Shown here piece by piece: positions 1 to 9,110 of a stretch of 37,931 nt of DNA. Numbering within the stretch: the stretch's first letter is position 1; each line of letters starts with the position of its first letter. Both the position numbers and the translations under genes were made by a program. The stretch is from Candidatus Zhuqueibacterota bacterium (lineage in GTDB: Bacteria; Zhuqueibacterota; Zhuqueibacteria; Thermofontimicrobiales; Sulfurfontimicrobiaceae): assembly GCA_016927835.1 (NCBI GenBank), contig JAFGMA010000206.1, positions 1-37,931 of the forward strand, given 5' to 3'. The notes beneath the pieces were generated by a model. It ran no database searches. It was not told the origin of the DNA and worked only from the letters and a program-made list of their open reading frames with translations.

Positions 1-1176
1 GTCCCAACCTTCAGTCAACATACTAACCGATGTGATCCATTCAACAGGGCTGTCTTTCCTGTCCACGTCTTTCAATTTCCTGACATTTTCTTTATGCTTT
101 GGCGACGATGTGACTTCTAAAACTTTTTTAGATGCATCTTCTTCTAAAATGCCTTCAGTTTCCGCCAAAAATCGAATGAGATCATCGGTCAGTTTATTGC
201 AGGCCCGAATGTCTTTGGTTATTAAAATTGTTAACGGTCTGACCAAACGATATTTTGTATTCTTATTTTCGATGTGGTTGTCATAGATTTTTTGAAGTTT
301 TTCATCCTGCGTATTGGAAGAATCTTCCGCAACATAATCGATAATTTTTACAAAGCCCTGTTCAATGGCTTCCCGCAAAGAATAGCGGCTAATGACATCA
401 GTAAAATAGTCATCTCCGATATAACATGTTCCAGAAAGTCCGATGATGTAGTTGAAACCAAAATCTTCATCAACCAAAAACTCTTTCCACTTTTTAAAGG
501 ATTTTCCTGTCTGGTTGTAAACATGATGGGTCTCATCATTTACGATCAGCGTTCTATCGCCTTTGCCAGCCAGACTCTCTCGAATCGATGATTTGACATG
601 CTCATATAACGCATGGCAATTTTCAACACAGACTGTTCCCGTTGTGATACTCTCGGTGGCATTTATAATATGGGGATTTTTTATCACCGCATCGTCTGGT
701 AAAAGATTTCGTAAAGTATCGTCACCAGAAAGCAGTTTGAATTTCTCCATTAGCCCGTCTTCAATGGTTGTTGATGGGCAAACCACCAAAACATAATCCA
801 CAGCGCCTTCAGCCAGTAGGATACGGGCGATTCCATAAATGACATAACTCTTGCCTGTTCCCGTTGCCATGTCCAGTGAACAGGTTAATTTATCGGGGAA
901 TTGCAGATGTTTCCTGAACTGTTCAAATGTGCCGTAAAAAGTCTGCAGCGTCTCATTATTATGGTAATTTTCTTCGGCAAGGTCGGTGACACTCTTGTAA
1001 TTGCCGCTTAAAAGATAAGAAAGTGTATTACGAATTGCCGTCTTCTGATATTCCCGTTCACCACACAGGGCATCCAAAAAGCCTTCGTATTTGTTAATAT
1101 CAAAAACAGCGGGATTGACGCTTTTGCTGACTTTTAAAACAAGATCCTGGTTGAGAAAGCGTTGATGATCCAGCAT
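1..1176 (-). CDS. res: Type III restriction enzyme Res subunit (5' part, truncated by window edge)
   Basis: The frame from the ATG at 1176 stays open for 392 codons to base 1, so the C-terminal part is missing. Visible helicase motifs are Walker A MATGTGKSYV (residues 103-112), a DEAD-like DETHH about 100 residues later, and a motif VI-like LTEGWD at the very edge. Res subunits of type III restriction-modification systems translocate DNA using ATP and cleave when complexed with Mod; the nuclease domain would lie off the window. The start is well supported: GGGGAGG at the end of mod is followed 8 nt later by ATG, with one base between the mod stop and this start, so the two are probably translationally coupled. 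The SF2 ATPase assignment is firm; type III Res rests mainly on the adjacent Mod gene. Confidence 0.9.
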   Translation of the reverse strand, partial: MLDHQRFLNQDLVLKVSKSVNPAVFDINKYEGFLDALCGEREYQKTAIRNTLSYLLSGNYKSVTDLAEENYHNNETLQTFYGTFEQFRKHLQFPDKLTCSLDMATGTGKSYVIYGIARILLAEGAVDYVLVVCPSTTIEDGLMEKFKLLSGDDTLRNLLPDDAVIKNPHIINATESITTGTVCVENCHALYEHVKSSIRESLAGKGDRTLIVNDETHHVYNQTGKSFKKWKEFLVDEDFGFNYIIGLSGTCYIGDDYFTDVISRYSLREAIEQGFVKIIDYVAEDSSNTQDEKLQKIYDNHIENKNTKYRLVRPLTILITKDIRACNKLTDDLIRFLAETEGILEEDASKKVLEVTSSPKHKENVRKLKDVDRKDSPVEWITSVSMLTEGWD

Positions 1177-1177
1177 A

Positions 1178-3052
1178 TTATTTGCCTCCCCGTTTAACTT
1201 GCTTTGGACCACCAAAATCCTGCAGCGTCTTTATTTCCCGATATTCATTCCCGTATATATCCAGATAAATAATCATGATCTGCTTTTTGATATTTTCCAA
1301 TGGCAACAATACCTTCCAGTCGCTTTTCTCAATCTCGCTGGCGTAAAAAGATTTATCAAGATTGAATATTTCACCATCATAATCGAAATCCACCATGATC
1401 ATGGAAAGCGATTCCCGATTTTCTAATTGGCTTGCGCCTTTTAGCATGGCTTCACTTTTGAATGTTTTAATTTTAATAACAGCATACTCAAGCAATTGAT
1501 ATTTGGGCTTTTCAATTACATAGGCACACTCTACTTTAGGTTGGCGGATAAAGTCAAAACCGACGGCGTCAACCGTATCATTGACCTGACTTTCATCAAT
1601 AGGTTGTTTGATGGCTTCGAAATCTTTGCTGTGTAGTTCATTGATGATTGAGTAGGGAATCCGAAGAATATAATAGCGCACTGAACCTTTATCTATATAA
1701 TCTTCCAGGAAGGTTATGCTGGCGGCGGGAGCGATTATAAAAAACTGGCTGCCGATTTTTGAACCGATCAAGGAATGCAGGTCGTCGATAAAACCGTAAT
1801 CCAGCACCACGCCGCCTTCTTTTTGATAGTCAAACACCAGCACGTCGGATCGTCCTTTATAACCGTCCAGTTCGATTCCTGAAACCGTATGTTTTTCATC
1901 TTGGCAATTAAAAAGCAACAAAGCAAACTTGCGCCACTCCGCCCAAGGAAGTTTTTTCAGTTTGGGAAAGTCATACAACCCTGCATGATAAAGGGTGAAT
2001 GGTTTTGGTTTTAGCTTTTTACCCTTATTGCCGATTTCGCTTTTAAGATTGAGCAGACGTTTTTGCATGGTGTAAATGGCCAGTTTGCCGCAGTCGATAC
2101 CGATCCAGCGGCGGCCTAATTTTTCGGCAACGGCTAATGTTGTGCCTGAACCTGCGAAGGCGTCTAAAACCAAGTCATTTTCATTCGTGCAAACATCTAT
2201 AATTCTTTTCAAAACACCTTCGGGTTTTTGTGTTGGGTAATCCGTATTTTCACCAGAAAAACTTACAACTTGTAAGGAAGTAACCCCTTCTTTCTCAAAA
2301 ACACCCCACATATCTTCCATTGCATATCCTTTTCCTTTTTTTCTGCCACCCCAGCGCTCATAACCTGGTGGATATGGAACATATGCGTTTTCTTTATTAA
2401 AAATAAAATTGTCATTATTCTTAGAGTAAAATAGTAGGGTTTCATGATTTCTTATCCAATTCTTAGCAACCGATTTATAACCCGAAACCCATCCTATTCG
2501 CCAAATTACTTCTCTTTGAAAATTTTCTTCACCAAAGATTTCGTCTGCCAATACTTTCACATAGTGCACTTTTTTCCAATCTAAATGGATATAAATACTA
2601 CCGTCGTCTGAAAGTAACTCTTTTAATAAAATCAATCGTTTTCTTAAGAATTCTAAAAACTGAGAACCATAGATTTTATCCTGATAAGCCTTTTGATCCT
2701 GACTTCCTTTAAATTCCTGTTTAGTCGCAAACGGTGGATCGATATAGATCAATTTTACCTGTCCTTTCACTTCAGGATCATCCAGCAGCGATTTCATCAC
2801 CTGCAAGTTATCGCCGAAAATCAGTTTATTCATCCAGCCGTTGCCGTTTGTGCCAAAGATTTTAATCGGCTGCACGGGCACGGCCATAGTATCGGCTAAA
2901 ATATCTTCTTCACGCTCCTTTCCCGCGTAAACAAGTTCATATTCCTTTTTTTCAGGTGGAAACAGTAGATGCTTATAATCCAACGGCAGGTCTTCGCCTT
3001 TTTCCAGTAATTCAATAATTCTTTCTCTGTCTCGTTCATTTAAAGTCGCCAC
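1178..3052 (-). CDS. mod: Type III restriction-modification DNA methyltransferase (Mod subunit)
   Basis: This is a beta-class adenine-N6 methyltransferase, since the catalytic DPPF motif (residues 105-108) precedes the AdoMet-binding FAGSGTT motif (299-305). Between them lie about 190 residues that should contain the target-recognition domain, and YPTQKPEGVLKRI follows as the motif X-like segment. The C-terminal ~270 residues form an extra domain of the kind seen in large type III Mod proteins. I chose the GTG start at 3052 because GAGGAG lies 7 nt upstream; a longer reading from TTG at 3067 adds five residues encoded by that ribosome-binding site. The gene starts 17 nt after radC ends and is followed at once by res, giving a radC-mod-res operon. 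The segment encoding the recognition region is visibly more AT-rich than its flanks. Confidence 0.92.
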   Translation of the reverse strand: MATLNERDRERIIELLEKGEDLPLDYKHLLFPPEKKEYELVYAGKEREEDILADTMAVPVQPIKIFGTNGNGWMNKLIFGDNLQVMKSLLDDPEVKGQVKLIYIDPPFATKQEFKGSQDQKAYQDKIYGSQFLEFLRKRLILLKELLSDDGSIYIHLDWKKVHYVKVLADEIFGEENFQREVIWRIGWVSGYKSVAKNWIRNHETLLFYSKNNDNFIFNKENAYVPYPPGYERWGGRKKGKGYAMEDMWGVFEKEGVTSLQVVSFSGENTDYPTQKPEGVLKRIIDVCTNENDLVLDAFAGSGTTLAVAEKLGRRWIGIDCGKLAIYTMQKRLLNLKSEIGNKGKKLKPKPFTLYHAGLYDFPKLKKLPWAEWRKFALLLFNCQDEKHTVSGIELDGYKGRSDVLVFDYQKEGGVVLDYGFIDDLHSLIGSKIGSQFFIIAPAASITFLEDYIDKGSVRYYILRIPYSIINELHSKDFEAIKQPIDESQVNDTVDAVGFDFIRQPKVECAYVIEKPKYQLLEYAVIKIKTFKSEAMLKGASQLENRESLSMIMVDFDYDGEIFNLDKSFYASEIEKSDWKVLLPLENIKKQIMIIYLDIYGNEYREIKTLQDFGGPKQVKRGGK

Positions 3053-3069
3053 AGAATAACTCCTCAAAT

Positions 3070-3816
3070 TTATTTTGTTGCATCTATTTCATAATCTTCA
3101 ATCAACCCATCATCAGCAAAACTAAAATATGAATTATCTCCTATAATGACATGGTCAAAAATCCGTAATTCCATTGCCAAAGCGGCTTTCACCAAATCTT
3201 TAGTTAATCTTTTATCGGCATCGCTCGGGTTGATATTTCCCGATGGATGGTTATGTGCTAAAATCATGGAAGGTGATTGATATTTCAAAGCAGTCATCAA
3301 AATATCCCGCACAGACGGATTCACCCGATCCACGGTTCCCACATCAATGTCAATGACTTCTGAAACATGATTTCCTTTATCCAACAGCAATATTTTGAAA
3401 TGCTCCTTTTTTAAATCCCGCATCAAAGGCATCAGAAATTCCACCAGATCAGCCGATGACTTTACCACACCCTGAAACGCCTTTTCCTCACTCATCATCC
3501 GCCGTCCCAATTCAATGGCCGCTTTTAACTGGGAAATTTTGGCATCCTTCAATCCATTAATTTCTTTAAACTCCGAGACATCAACTCCGCTCATGGCCCG
3601 CAACGATTTGAATTTATTCAGCAACTCTCTTCCCAAATCAATAGCGCTTTTACCAGTCGTTCCCGTCCTTATTATTATAGCCAGCAACTCAGCATTGCTT
3701 AATCCATGCTCTCCATACTTCAGCAGCTTTTCCCTCGGTCTGTCATCTTCAGGCCATTCTCGAATGGATAGCGGATATTTTTTATTTTCCAAATTTTTCT
3801 TCATAGTGTTATCCAT
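3070..3816 (-). CDS. radC: RadC-family JAB/MPN-domain protein
   Basis: This is a 248-aa protein of typical RadC length. The N-terminal half has the UPF0758 helix-hairpin-helix-like region (GLSNAELLAIIIRTGT; later LKDAKISQLKAAIELG). The C-terminal half is a JAMM metalloprotease-like domain with HNHPSG (His188, His190) and Asp201 in PSDADKRLT, the expected zinc ligands. The biochemical role of RadC is unresolved; the old DNA-repair assignment was withdrawn, and family members often occur in mobile or defence loci. Here it is the first gene of a cluster with mod and res, which fits such a setting. The ATG at 3816 lacks a clear Shine-Dalgarno, and ATG at codon 5 is an alternative start. Confidence 0.92.
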   Translation of the reverse strand: MDNTMKKNLENKKYPLSIREWPEDDRPREKLLKYGEHGLSNAELLAIIIRTGTTGKSAIDLGRELLNKFKSLRAMSGVDVSEFKEINGLKDAKISQLKAAIELGRRMMSEEKAFQGVVKSSADLVEFLMPLMRDLKKEHFKILLLDKGNHVSEVIDIDVGTVDRVNPSVRDILMTALKYQSPSMILAHNHPSGNINPSDADKRLTKDLVKAALAMELRIFDHVIIGDNSYFSFADDGLIEDYEIDATK

Positions 3817-4288
3817 ATCTGAATTGGCTGCTTGCTAACCGATGCTGGCACCGGCAACATCCAGATCGACTATCACCATATCATCGCAGGATATTGCAGC
3901 ATCGCTCCGTTTTCCCAGTAGAGTTTGCAGGATGAATGTCAGGCATTCCAATTGGTGCAGCCGAGGTTATTCACACGCACCTATTTTCAAGCCCTCACCA
4001 CAAATGATTGTCGCCATAAAAACCATGCCTGAGCGAAAGTGGAAGGAAAATACGGTGTTGATATGATATAAATTATATTGATATTACAATAAAATTTTTA
4101 AAATTGCAAGGATTTTTTTGCGGGGGGGACGAATGATATTTCTTTTAAGCCATTTGCTTGCATATCCGTTCTTTCTATCAAAATGTGTGTAGAGGGCGTA
4201 TCATGACGAAGCTTCAATATTTTAAACAAAATAACGCATCGCATGAATTGCTATAGCAGTCGAAAAATAGCCAAAGAAATACCCAGCC
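3817..4288. other. Intergenic region with a possible gene remnant and homopolymer tracts
   Basis: No convincing gene lies here. On the minus strand, one frame from about 4050 to a TAG at 3835 reads like protein (it ends MVIVDLDVAGASIG) but is broken by an in-frame TAA, so it could be a gene remnant or chance. Further upstream are an AT-rich promoter-like stretch (4081-4109), a T7 run (4113-4119) and a G7 run (4122-4128). The 3' end of the glycosidase gene at 4289 is followed by a small palindrome (tgctatagca) but no clear terminator. Confidence 0.4.
4081..4109 (-). promoter_or_regulatory. Putative promoter of the radC-mod-res cluster
   Basis: On the minus strand, TTGCAA (4109-4104) is separated by 17 bp from TAATAT (4086-4081), a good match in sequence and spacing to a sigma-70 type promoter within very AT-rich DNA. 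It points towards radC, whose start lies about 265 bp downstream. The promoter consensus of this lineage is not known to me. Confidence 0.35.
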
Positions 4289-5311
4289 TCACCACGCCAA
4301 TGAGCTCCGCTCAAACACTGCCAGCCCGATCTGCGAAAACGAGGTGGTGCGGTAGCCGCCGTAATCTTCATCGACAGCCAGACGTGAGGCAGCGCGCGCT
4401 TCGGGGGAATCAAGTCCCAGCCCGGTGCCGGTTCCTTCGTACCACATAAAATAGGTATTGCCTTCTTTGTACACGGTGGCAAACCAGAGTGCGCCTTCAT
4501 CCCAGGTGCCGGCTTCACCGCGTTCAAATACAGGATTGCCCGGATAGCGCTCCCATTCGAGCAAGTTACGCGAACGCGCCAGACCGATAGCGCAGGGGTA
4601 ATCGAAAAAGCGATCGCAGCCGCCGTAAAACATGTAAAACCAATCATGCTCCCGGAAAATACGCACGGTGGAGATGCTGTAGCTATCAAATGCTCCCGGT
4701 TGCTTCGATGGACCGAAAACGGTTACCGCGAGTTCCGGTTCGAAATGAAACGCATCCCGACCCGGGCAGCAATAGATGTTGAAATTTCCCTCTGGCGTCC
4801 GTTTCTGGAAAAAAAGCACCAGCCTGTTTTTATGCCACACTATTTCAGGCGCCGTACCCTCGATAATCGGATTATCAACATATTTGCTGAAATGCGTGCC
4901 ATCATCCGAAATCGCCAGCCCAATATGGGACGGGATATTCCAATTCTGCCAATCGTACCGGTGGGCGCTGTAATACAGGTAGACGCGGTTGTCAACTGCG
5001 ATTGCGGCGGGATCCAAAATGTAGCCTGAATCAAAATCTGCGCGGTTGCGACTCACCGAAATCACCGGATTGTCGGCACACATTTCCCAATGCACGCCGT
5101 CGAACGCCTCCGGAGTTGCATAAGCTACGCCGATTTGATCGTATCCCGGCTCCGCCTGCCCGCGAAAGTAAAGATGGACCTTGCCTTTGAAAAGCAGCAA
5201 ATCAGGGTTTGCCACGTGCACTGAATAAAATGTGCCCGGGGTGCGCGGAATGATGGGCGATAGCCGGGCGCGGCTGAATCGAATAGTCGATGTTGAGCTT
5301 TGAGATGCCAT
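4289..5311 (-). CDS. Five-bladed beta-propeller glycoside hydrolase (GH43/GH130-like)
   Basis: This 340-aa protein has the repeated blade pattern of the GH43/GH32/GH130 superfamily: HVANPDLLLFKGKVHLYF, then LDPAAIAVDNRVYLYYS, GTAPEIVWHKNRLVLFF, WFYMFYGGCD and TWDEGALWFATVY. Acidic residues at the blade starts (Asp in ANPD, Asp in LDPAA, Glu in APEIV) are candidate catalytic residues, but I cannot assign them safely. GH43 members cleave arabinose- or xylose-type linkages and GH130 members are phosphorylases or hydrolases of mannosides. There is no signal peptide, so it is probably cytoplasmic. I chose the second ATG (5311), which has AGGAAAG 5 nt upstream; the first ATG at 5335 has no ribosome-binding site. 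It is the last gene of the sugar cluster. Confidence 0.75.
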   Translation of the reverse strand: MASQSSTSTIRFSRARLSPIIPRTPGTFYSVHVANPDLLLFKGKVHLYFRGQAEPGYDQIGVAYATPEAFDGVHWEMCADNPVISVSRNRADFDSGYILDPAAIAVDNRVYLYYSAHRYDWQNWNIPSHIGLAISDDGTHFSKYVDNPIIEGTAPEIVWHKNRLVLFFQKRTPEGNFNIYCCPGRDAFHFEPELAVTVFGPSKQPGAFDSYSISTVRIFREHDWFYMFYGGCDRFFDYPCAIGLARSRNLLEWERYPGNPVFERGEAGTWDEGALWFATVYKEGNTYFMWYEGTGTGLGLDSPEARAASRLAVDEDYGGYRTTSFSQIGLAVFERSSLAW

Positions 5312-5370
5312 TTCAACTTTCCTGAAATAGTGCATGGATTTAATGATTTGACGATCAAAACTATTCTATT

Positions 5371-7662
5371 TTATGTCCCGATTAATTCGATGCTGTAAGA
5401 TTCTAGGCGTCGAGGCGCGTCATCGGGAAGTGTGATTTCGACGGGATCGTCGTTATAATTCAGGATAACCAGGTTCCCGTTTTTCAACGCACTCACAAAG
5501 ACTTCCGATGGCTTCTGAATCCGGAGCATTTTTTGCGTGTGCGGACTCAGGTCTTTCATCTTGAGCAATTCGCTTTTAATGAAATCAGCGAAGCGGGTCG
5601 GCGGAATCCGATCAGCATGTTCGAAAATCACTGTTCCGCGCCCGGTTTCACCACGCAGCCACCGGTTGAAAATCGAGTAATCGCCCTCAACGCTGCACAG
5701 CGACATGCGGTGCCAATACGGATAAATCGCCACGCCACCCGCTTGAATCCAGCGGTCGATGGCTTCGATCACTGCGGCTTCCACGATGTCGCTCCATAAA
5801 AACACCAGCACTTTATATTGGGACAGGGCGCCATCGAGAATCATCCGCTCGCTGCAAAAATCGAAATCCAGATGCGGGCGCAGGGCGAAGACGCGCTGAT
5901 AAAACGATGAGGTGTACAAATGGCGGAAAACCGAGTCGTCCAGTTTGGATAGCGTATCCGGATAAAGCGCTGCCACTTCAACGAGTGGTTCCGAAAGCTG
6001 ATCCAGCAGCGGCGCGAGTTCAAGCCATTTTTCAACCGCTTGATCATTGTGCAAAATATTCGGAAAATAGAAGAAAAGGTGCTGCCCATTATTCACCAGC
6101 ACATTGAAAATTCTCGAAGCCACGCCACGCGCCGAATTGAATCCGGCTGGTTCGGTGCCGAACGGGACCTTGTAAAATCGCGCGGCAGAGGACATCATAC
6201 GGGTGAATACAAAGTTTTCGATATAGCTGTCGTCCTCGTTCGTCGCCCGGATACCGCCATTGACAAGAGTCATGCTTTTGGTTTGATCGGTGAAGTCGGT
6301 TCCCGACTCAACGAATCCCCATCCGCCGGCAGACTGGTAGATAGCGGTTTGGGGCATCGCTTCCCGCGACCAGATCGCCCACTTTTCGCACCAATCGGTC
6401 ATTGCCCACACATACCAATCGATGAAATCCTTACGTTTGCGTTTCACCTCGGCGAATTGCGGGATGAAAGGTTTGATGTCTTCAAAGGCACTGTAATTTT
6501 CATCCCACGCGCTATTCAGCGCAGCAATTGATGCGTATTTCTGTTTTAAAAATGCCTGGAAATGCGAGGCAGCGAATTCATCGCCAGCCCACCATCCGAT
6601 GTGAATATGGTGTGCCGCCCATTTGAATCCCCATTCACCGCTGGCAGGATACTGGGATTCACCAAAATTTCCGCTGGGACCCAGGCGAACGCCCAAAAGC
6701 GCTTTTTTCGGCTCATAATGCGTGCCAAATGCATTCAGGAAGGCTTTCACATAAGGCGTCTGGTTGTCGCAAAAAATAGTTTGAATATAATTGCCTTTAT
6801 CATGTTCCAGGCACTTGAAGCCCACATTTTCCGGTGATTTGAAGTACCATTCCGGGAGTGTGTAAGCCGAACCGACGATGAGCAGCGGGAACCATTTCAA
6901 TTGATGCTTTCGGGCTTCATCCACCACGGCATCATAAAAATGCCAATCGAAGCGCCCTTTTTGCGGCTCGACAAAATTCCATTTCACATAGCTTTCCACG
7001 CCATTGAATCCCAGCAGTCGCGCCACAGGACATAAATCCCGCATGCGATCCAGCGCATCTGGCAATTCATCAAGCGTTCGGGCATCGGCGCCCACTGCCA
7101 TAACGAGCTGCATCGGCTGGTTCAATTTCATCCTCGGCTCCAGAGCATCAGGAATTTCGCTGCGAACGCGCTCCCATTCACCCGCTTCCAATGCTGTGGT
7201 GAGTGAGACGCTGCGCAAAGCATTCGCACCGGCGATCCGGATATCCGCGCCCAATTTTTGGCGATGGCGAAAGCCCGGCTTTTCGAGGCGAAACAAGGCA
7301 CGCCGAATCTTGCCGGTGCCCAGGCAGGTGCGACCGATTCCGGTTTCCGCCGGTTGATTGGCAGGATCGCTCCCCGCCTTCAGCGGATCATCCGGAACGT
7401 CCGCGTCGTAAGTCACCTGGATCAACCCGATATCGCAATCGCTGTGTTCGATGATCAAAAAAGCCACCCCGGCATCCACAGGAAATGCGTCGTTCACTCT
7501 GAAAGATATCCCGCCGCGGTGAAAATAATCCGCATTCAGCGCCGGTGCCAGAACCGATGCACCGTTGAGTGTCTTCGTTTGATATGGATTGGTCGGATTT
7601 TCAACGAGTTGTATGCCATCCGATTCAGACGGATGATTCACATTGAATTTGTAACGCGTCAT
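5371..7662 (-). CDS. GH42-like beta-galactosidase/TIM-barrel glycoside hydrolase
   Basis: A 763-aa cytoplasmic protein without signal peptide. After an N-terminal ~190-residue domain, a TIM barrel begins with the clan GH-A pattern GFNGVESYVKWNFVEPQKG, as in GH42 and GH35. LGPSGNFGESQYP holds a candidate acid/base (Glu335), in a motif that also recalls GH14. FGTEPAGF holds a candidate nucleophile (Glu504). The C-terminal part (YKVLVFLWSD, QAGGVAIYPYWH) resembles the flavodoxin-like third domain of GH42 enzymes, followed by a small beta domain. The ATG at 7662 has AGAGGTGA just upstream. GH42 enzymes act on galactosides, but the divergence here leaves the sugar open. Confidence 0.75.
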   Translation of the reverse strand: MTRYKFNVNHPSESDGIQLVENPTNPYQTKTLNGASVLAPALNADYFHRGGISFRVNDAFPVDAGVAFLIIEHSDCDIGLIQVTYDADVPDDPLKAGSDPANQPAETGIGRTCLGTGKIRRALFRLEKPGFRHRQKLGADIRIAGANALRSVSLTTALEAGEWERVRSEIPDALEPRMKLNQPMQLVMAVGADARTLDELPDALDRMRDLCPVARLLGFNGVESYVKWNFVEPQKGRFDWHFYDAVVDEARKHQLKWFPLLIVGSAYTLPEWYFKSPENVGFKCLEHDKGNYIQTIFCDNQTPYVKAFLNAFGTHYEPKKALLGVRLGPSGNFGESQYPASGEWGFKWAAHHIHIGWWAGDEFAASHFQAFLKQKYASIAALNSAWDENYSAFEDIKPFIPQFAEVKRKRKDFIDWYVWAMTDWCEKWAIWSREAMPQTAIYQSAGGWGFVESGTDFTDQTKSMTLVNGGIRATNEDDSYIENFVFTRMMSSAARFYKVPFGTEPAGFNSARGVASRIFNVLVNNGQHLFFYFPNILHNDQAVEKWLELAPLLDQLSEPLVEVAALYPDTLSKLDDSVFRHLYTSSFYQRVFALRPHLDFDFCSERMILDGALSQYKVLVFLWSDIVEAAVIEAIDRWIQAGGVAIYPYWHRMSLCSVEGDYSIFNRWLRGETGRGTVIFEHADRIPPTRFADFIKSELLKMKDLSPHTQKMLRIQKPSEVFVSALKNGNLVILNYNDDPVEITLPDDAPRRLESYSIELIGT

Positions 7663-7803
7663 AAGTCACCTCTGGTGCTGGTTCAGGTTTGATTTAATGC
7701 GGTTTATAAAACGGTTTCATTCAACCCACTAAATGCACGGAATGAAACGAAAAAATATAAAGCAAAAAATAAGGGTCTAATCGAGCTTCAGGCGATGTCT
7801 ATT

Positions 7804-9015
7804 TTACCAATTGTTTGGTATGATAGCGACACAAACATCGGGATTGCCGAATTTATTCGATGTAAATTCTACGCGTTTGCCGGATAAATCCCAGCCCACA
7901 TGCGGATGCGCGCCGCTGCCATACGTGCGGTGATTTCGGGTCAAAATTTTCATTTCAGTGGTTCGCGCGTTGAAAAGGGCAATGATGCCATGCCAATTAT
8001 CCGCCGCAACCCAGTTCCCATCCGGGCTGCCTGATGCATGCCACCAATTATATTTGGACATAATTTCGGGCGCGCCTCCCTCCCACCAGGCGCCTGTGCC
8101 GATGATGCGAATTTCCCCGGTGAGCAAATCGATTGTTTTTACATGCGCTTCTTCCCTGCGATGCCCGCCACAAAAGGTCATCAAATTATTCACCCAAAAA
8201 CATTCGTGGGTGACCAGTTCATCGGGTTGCTGATAAAATGCCGGTGTATAAGCACCAGTATCAATATTCAGGAACCAGATTCTCGCGTGGGGCAGCGTGT
8301 CAGGGATCGCAGGAGCACGATCGCCCCCGGGATATTCCCGACAAAATGAGAGCAAATTCGGCGCGGTTCGGCTGAATTGAATGTGACCCACCGGGAAGCC
8401 CAACTCCGTGATGATTCTGGTTTCACCGTTCCGGGCATCGGCAACACAAATTCGCCACACATTTTCATTTAATTTATACCCATAGCTGATCCATTTTCCA
8501 TCGCAACTCTCATTGAGTCCGGACACTTGTTTGAGCCCTTCAGGAAAAGCGCAGAGTCGATTTTCTGTGACTGTTGGTGATGCGGCGTTCCTCTCAATGT
8601 GCCATTTGTAAATGATATTTTCCCGAACCACATAAATGTTATTTTCCATTTTCGAAGCAACGGCGCGCATTGCAGCGTGATCCTGCGGTCGATTCAACGC
8701 CACCAGTTCACCGCTATCGATGAGGTAGCCAAACAGTTCGGTACGCCCGGTTCTGTCCGAATAAAAAAGCATCATTTTTTCATCAGAAAGCCAGCAGCGA
8801 TCGTGAAAATATAAATTTGTATCAGAGGCTTTTGAAGTGGTCACGTAAATAATTTTCTCTCCGCTGGTTTCATCGATGACTGTTTTGTGTTCCGGGGGCA
8901 GGATCGCGGGGTGCCATTGCGTCTGGCTGTACGCCGATGAAGCGGTTAATAGTGCGATGGAAATGATCGTGCAGAGAAGGATAATAATTGCCTGAAACGG
9001 TTTGGAGTGTTTCAT
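7804..9015 (-). CDS. Exported PL22-like oligogalacturonate-lyase-type beta-propeller
   Basis: A 403-aa protein with a clear signal peptide (hydrophobic residues 9-27, likely cleavage AYS/Q at 30/31), so probably periplasmic. The rest shows propeller repeats such as MMLFYSDRTGRTELFGYLID, MSKYNWWHASGSPDGNWVA and AHPHVGWDLSGKRVEFTSN. These match the oligogalacturonate lyase fold of PL22, which splits unsaturated uronate disaccharides by beta-elimination at a Mn site. His270 and the pair His370/His372 sit in the order of that family's metal ligands; the partner Gln is not obvious, so activity is unproven. AAGG lies 6 nt before the ATG. A TolB-like non-enzymatic propeller is the main alternative. 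Confidence 0.72.
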   Translation of the reverse strand: MKHSKPFQAIIILLCTIISIALLTASSAYSQTQWHPAILPPEHKTVIDETSGEKIIYVTTSKASDTNLYFHDRCWLSDEKMMLFYSDRTGRTELFGYLIDSGELVALNRPQDHAAMRAVASKMENNIYVVRENIIYKWHIERNAASPTVTENRLCAFPEGLKQVSGLNESCDGKWISYGYKLNENVWRICVADARNGETRIITELGFPVGHIQFSRTAPNLLSFCREYPGGDRAPAIPDTLPHARIWFLNIDTGAYTPAFYQQPDELVTHECFWVNNLMTFCGGHRREEAHVKTIDLLTGEIRIIGTGAWWEGGAPEIMSKYNWWHASGSPDGNWVAADNWHGIIALFNARTTEMKILTRNHRTYGSGAHPHVGWDLSGKRVEFTSNKFGNPDVCVAIIPNNW

Positions 9016-9070
9016 TTGAGACCTTTTTGGATTTTGTTATGGTTGATTTTGGAAGCTGGAAATTAATCGT

Positions 9071-9102
9071 ACGCCTTCGGCGTGGCGAAAGCAAGCTTTC
9101 GC
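9071..9102. repeat. Tandem hairpins after the M20 gene; copy 1 of a small palindromic repeat
   Basis: ACGCC-ttc-GGCGT (9071-9083) is followed by a perfect 8-bp hairpin GCGAAAGC-aa-GCTTTCGC (9085-9102). They lie between the M20 peptidase stop codon and the PL22-like gene. A sister copy with a compensatory base-pair change occurs at 10367-10384. There is no T-run, so an intra-operon mRNA processing or stability element is likelier than an intrinsic terminator. Confidence 0.6.
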
Positions 9103-9110
9103 ACTCCGGA

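Noticed and set aside
3835..4050. Reading the in-frame stop of the small minus-strand frame as a recoded codon
   Set aside because: The codon is TAA, which is not used for selenocysteine or pyrrolysine; a relic or chance frame is simpler.
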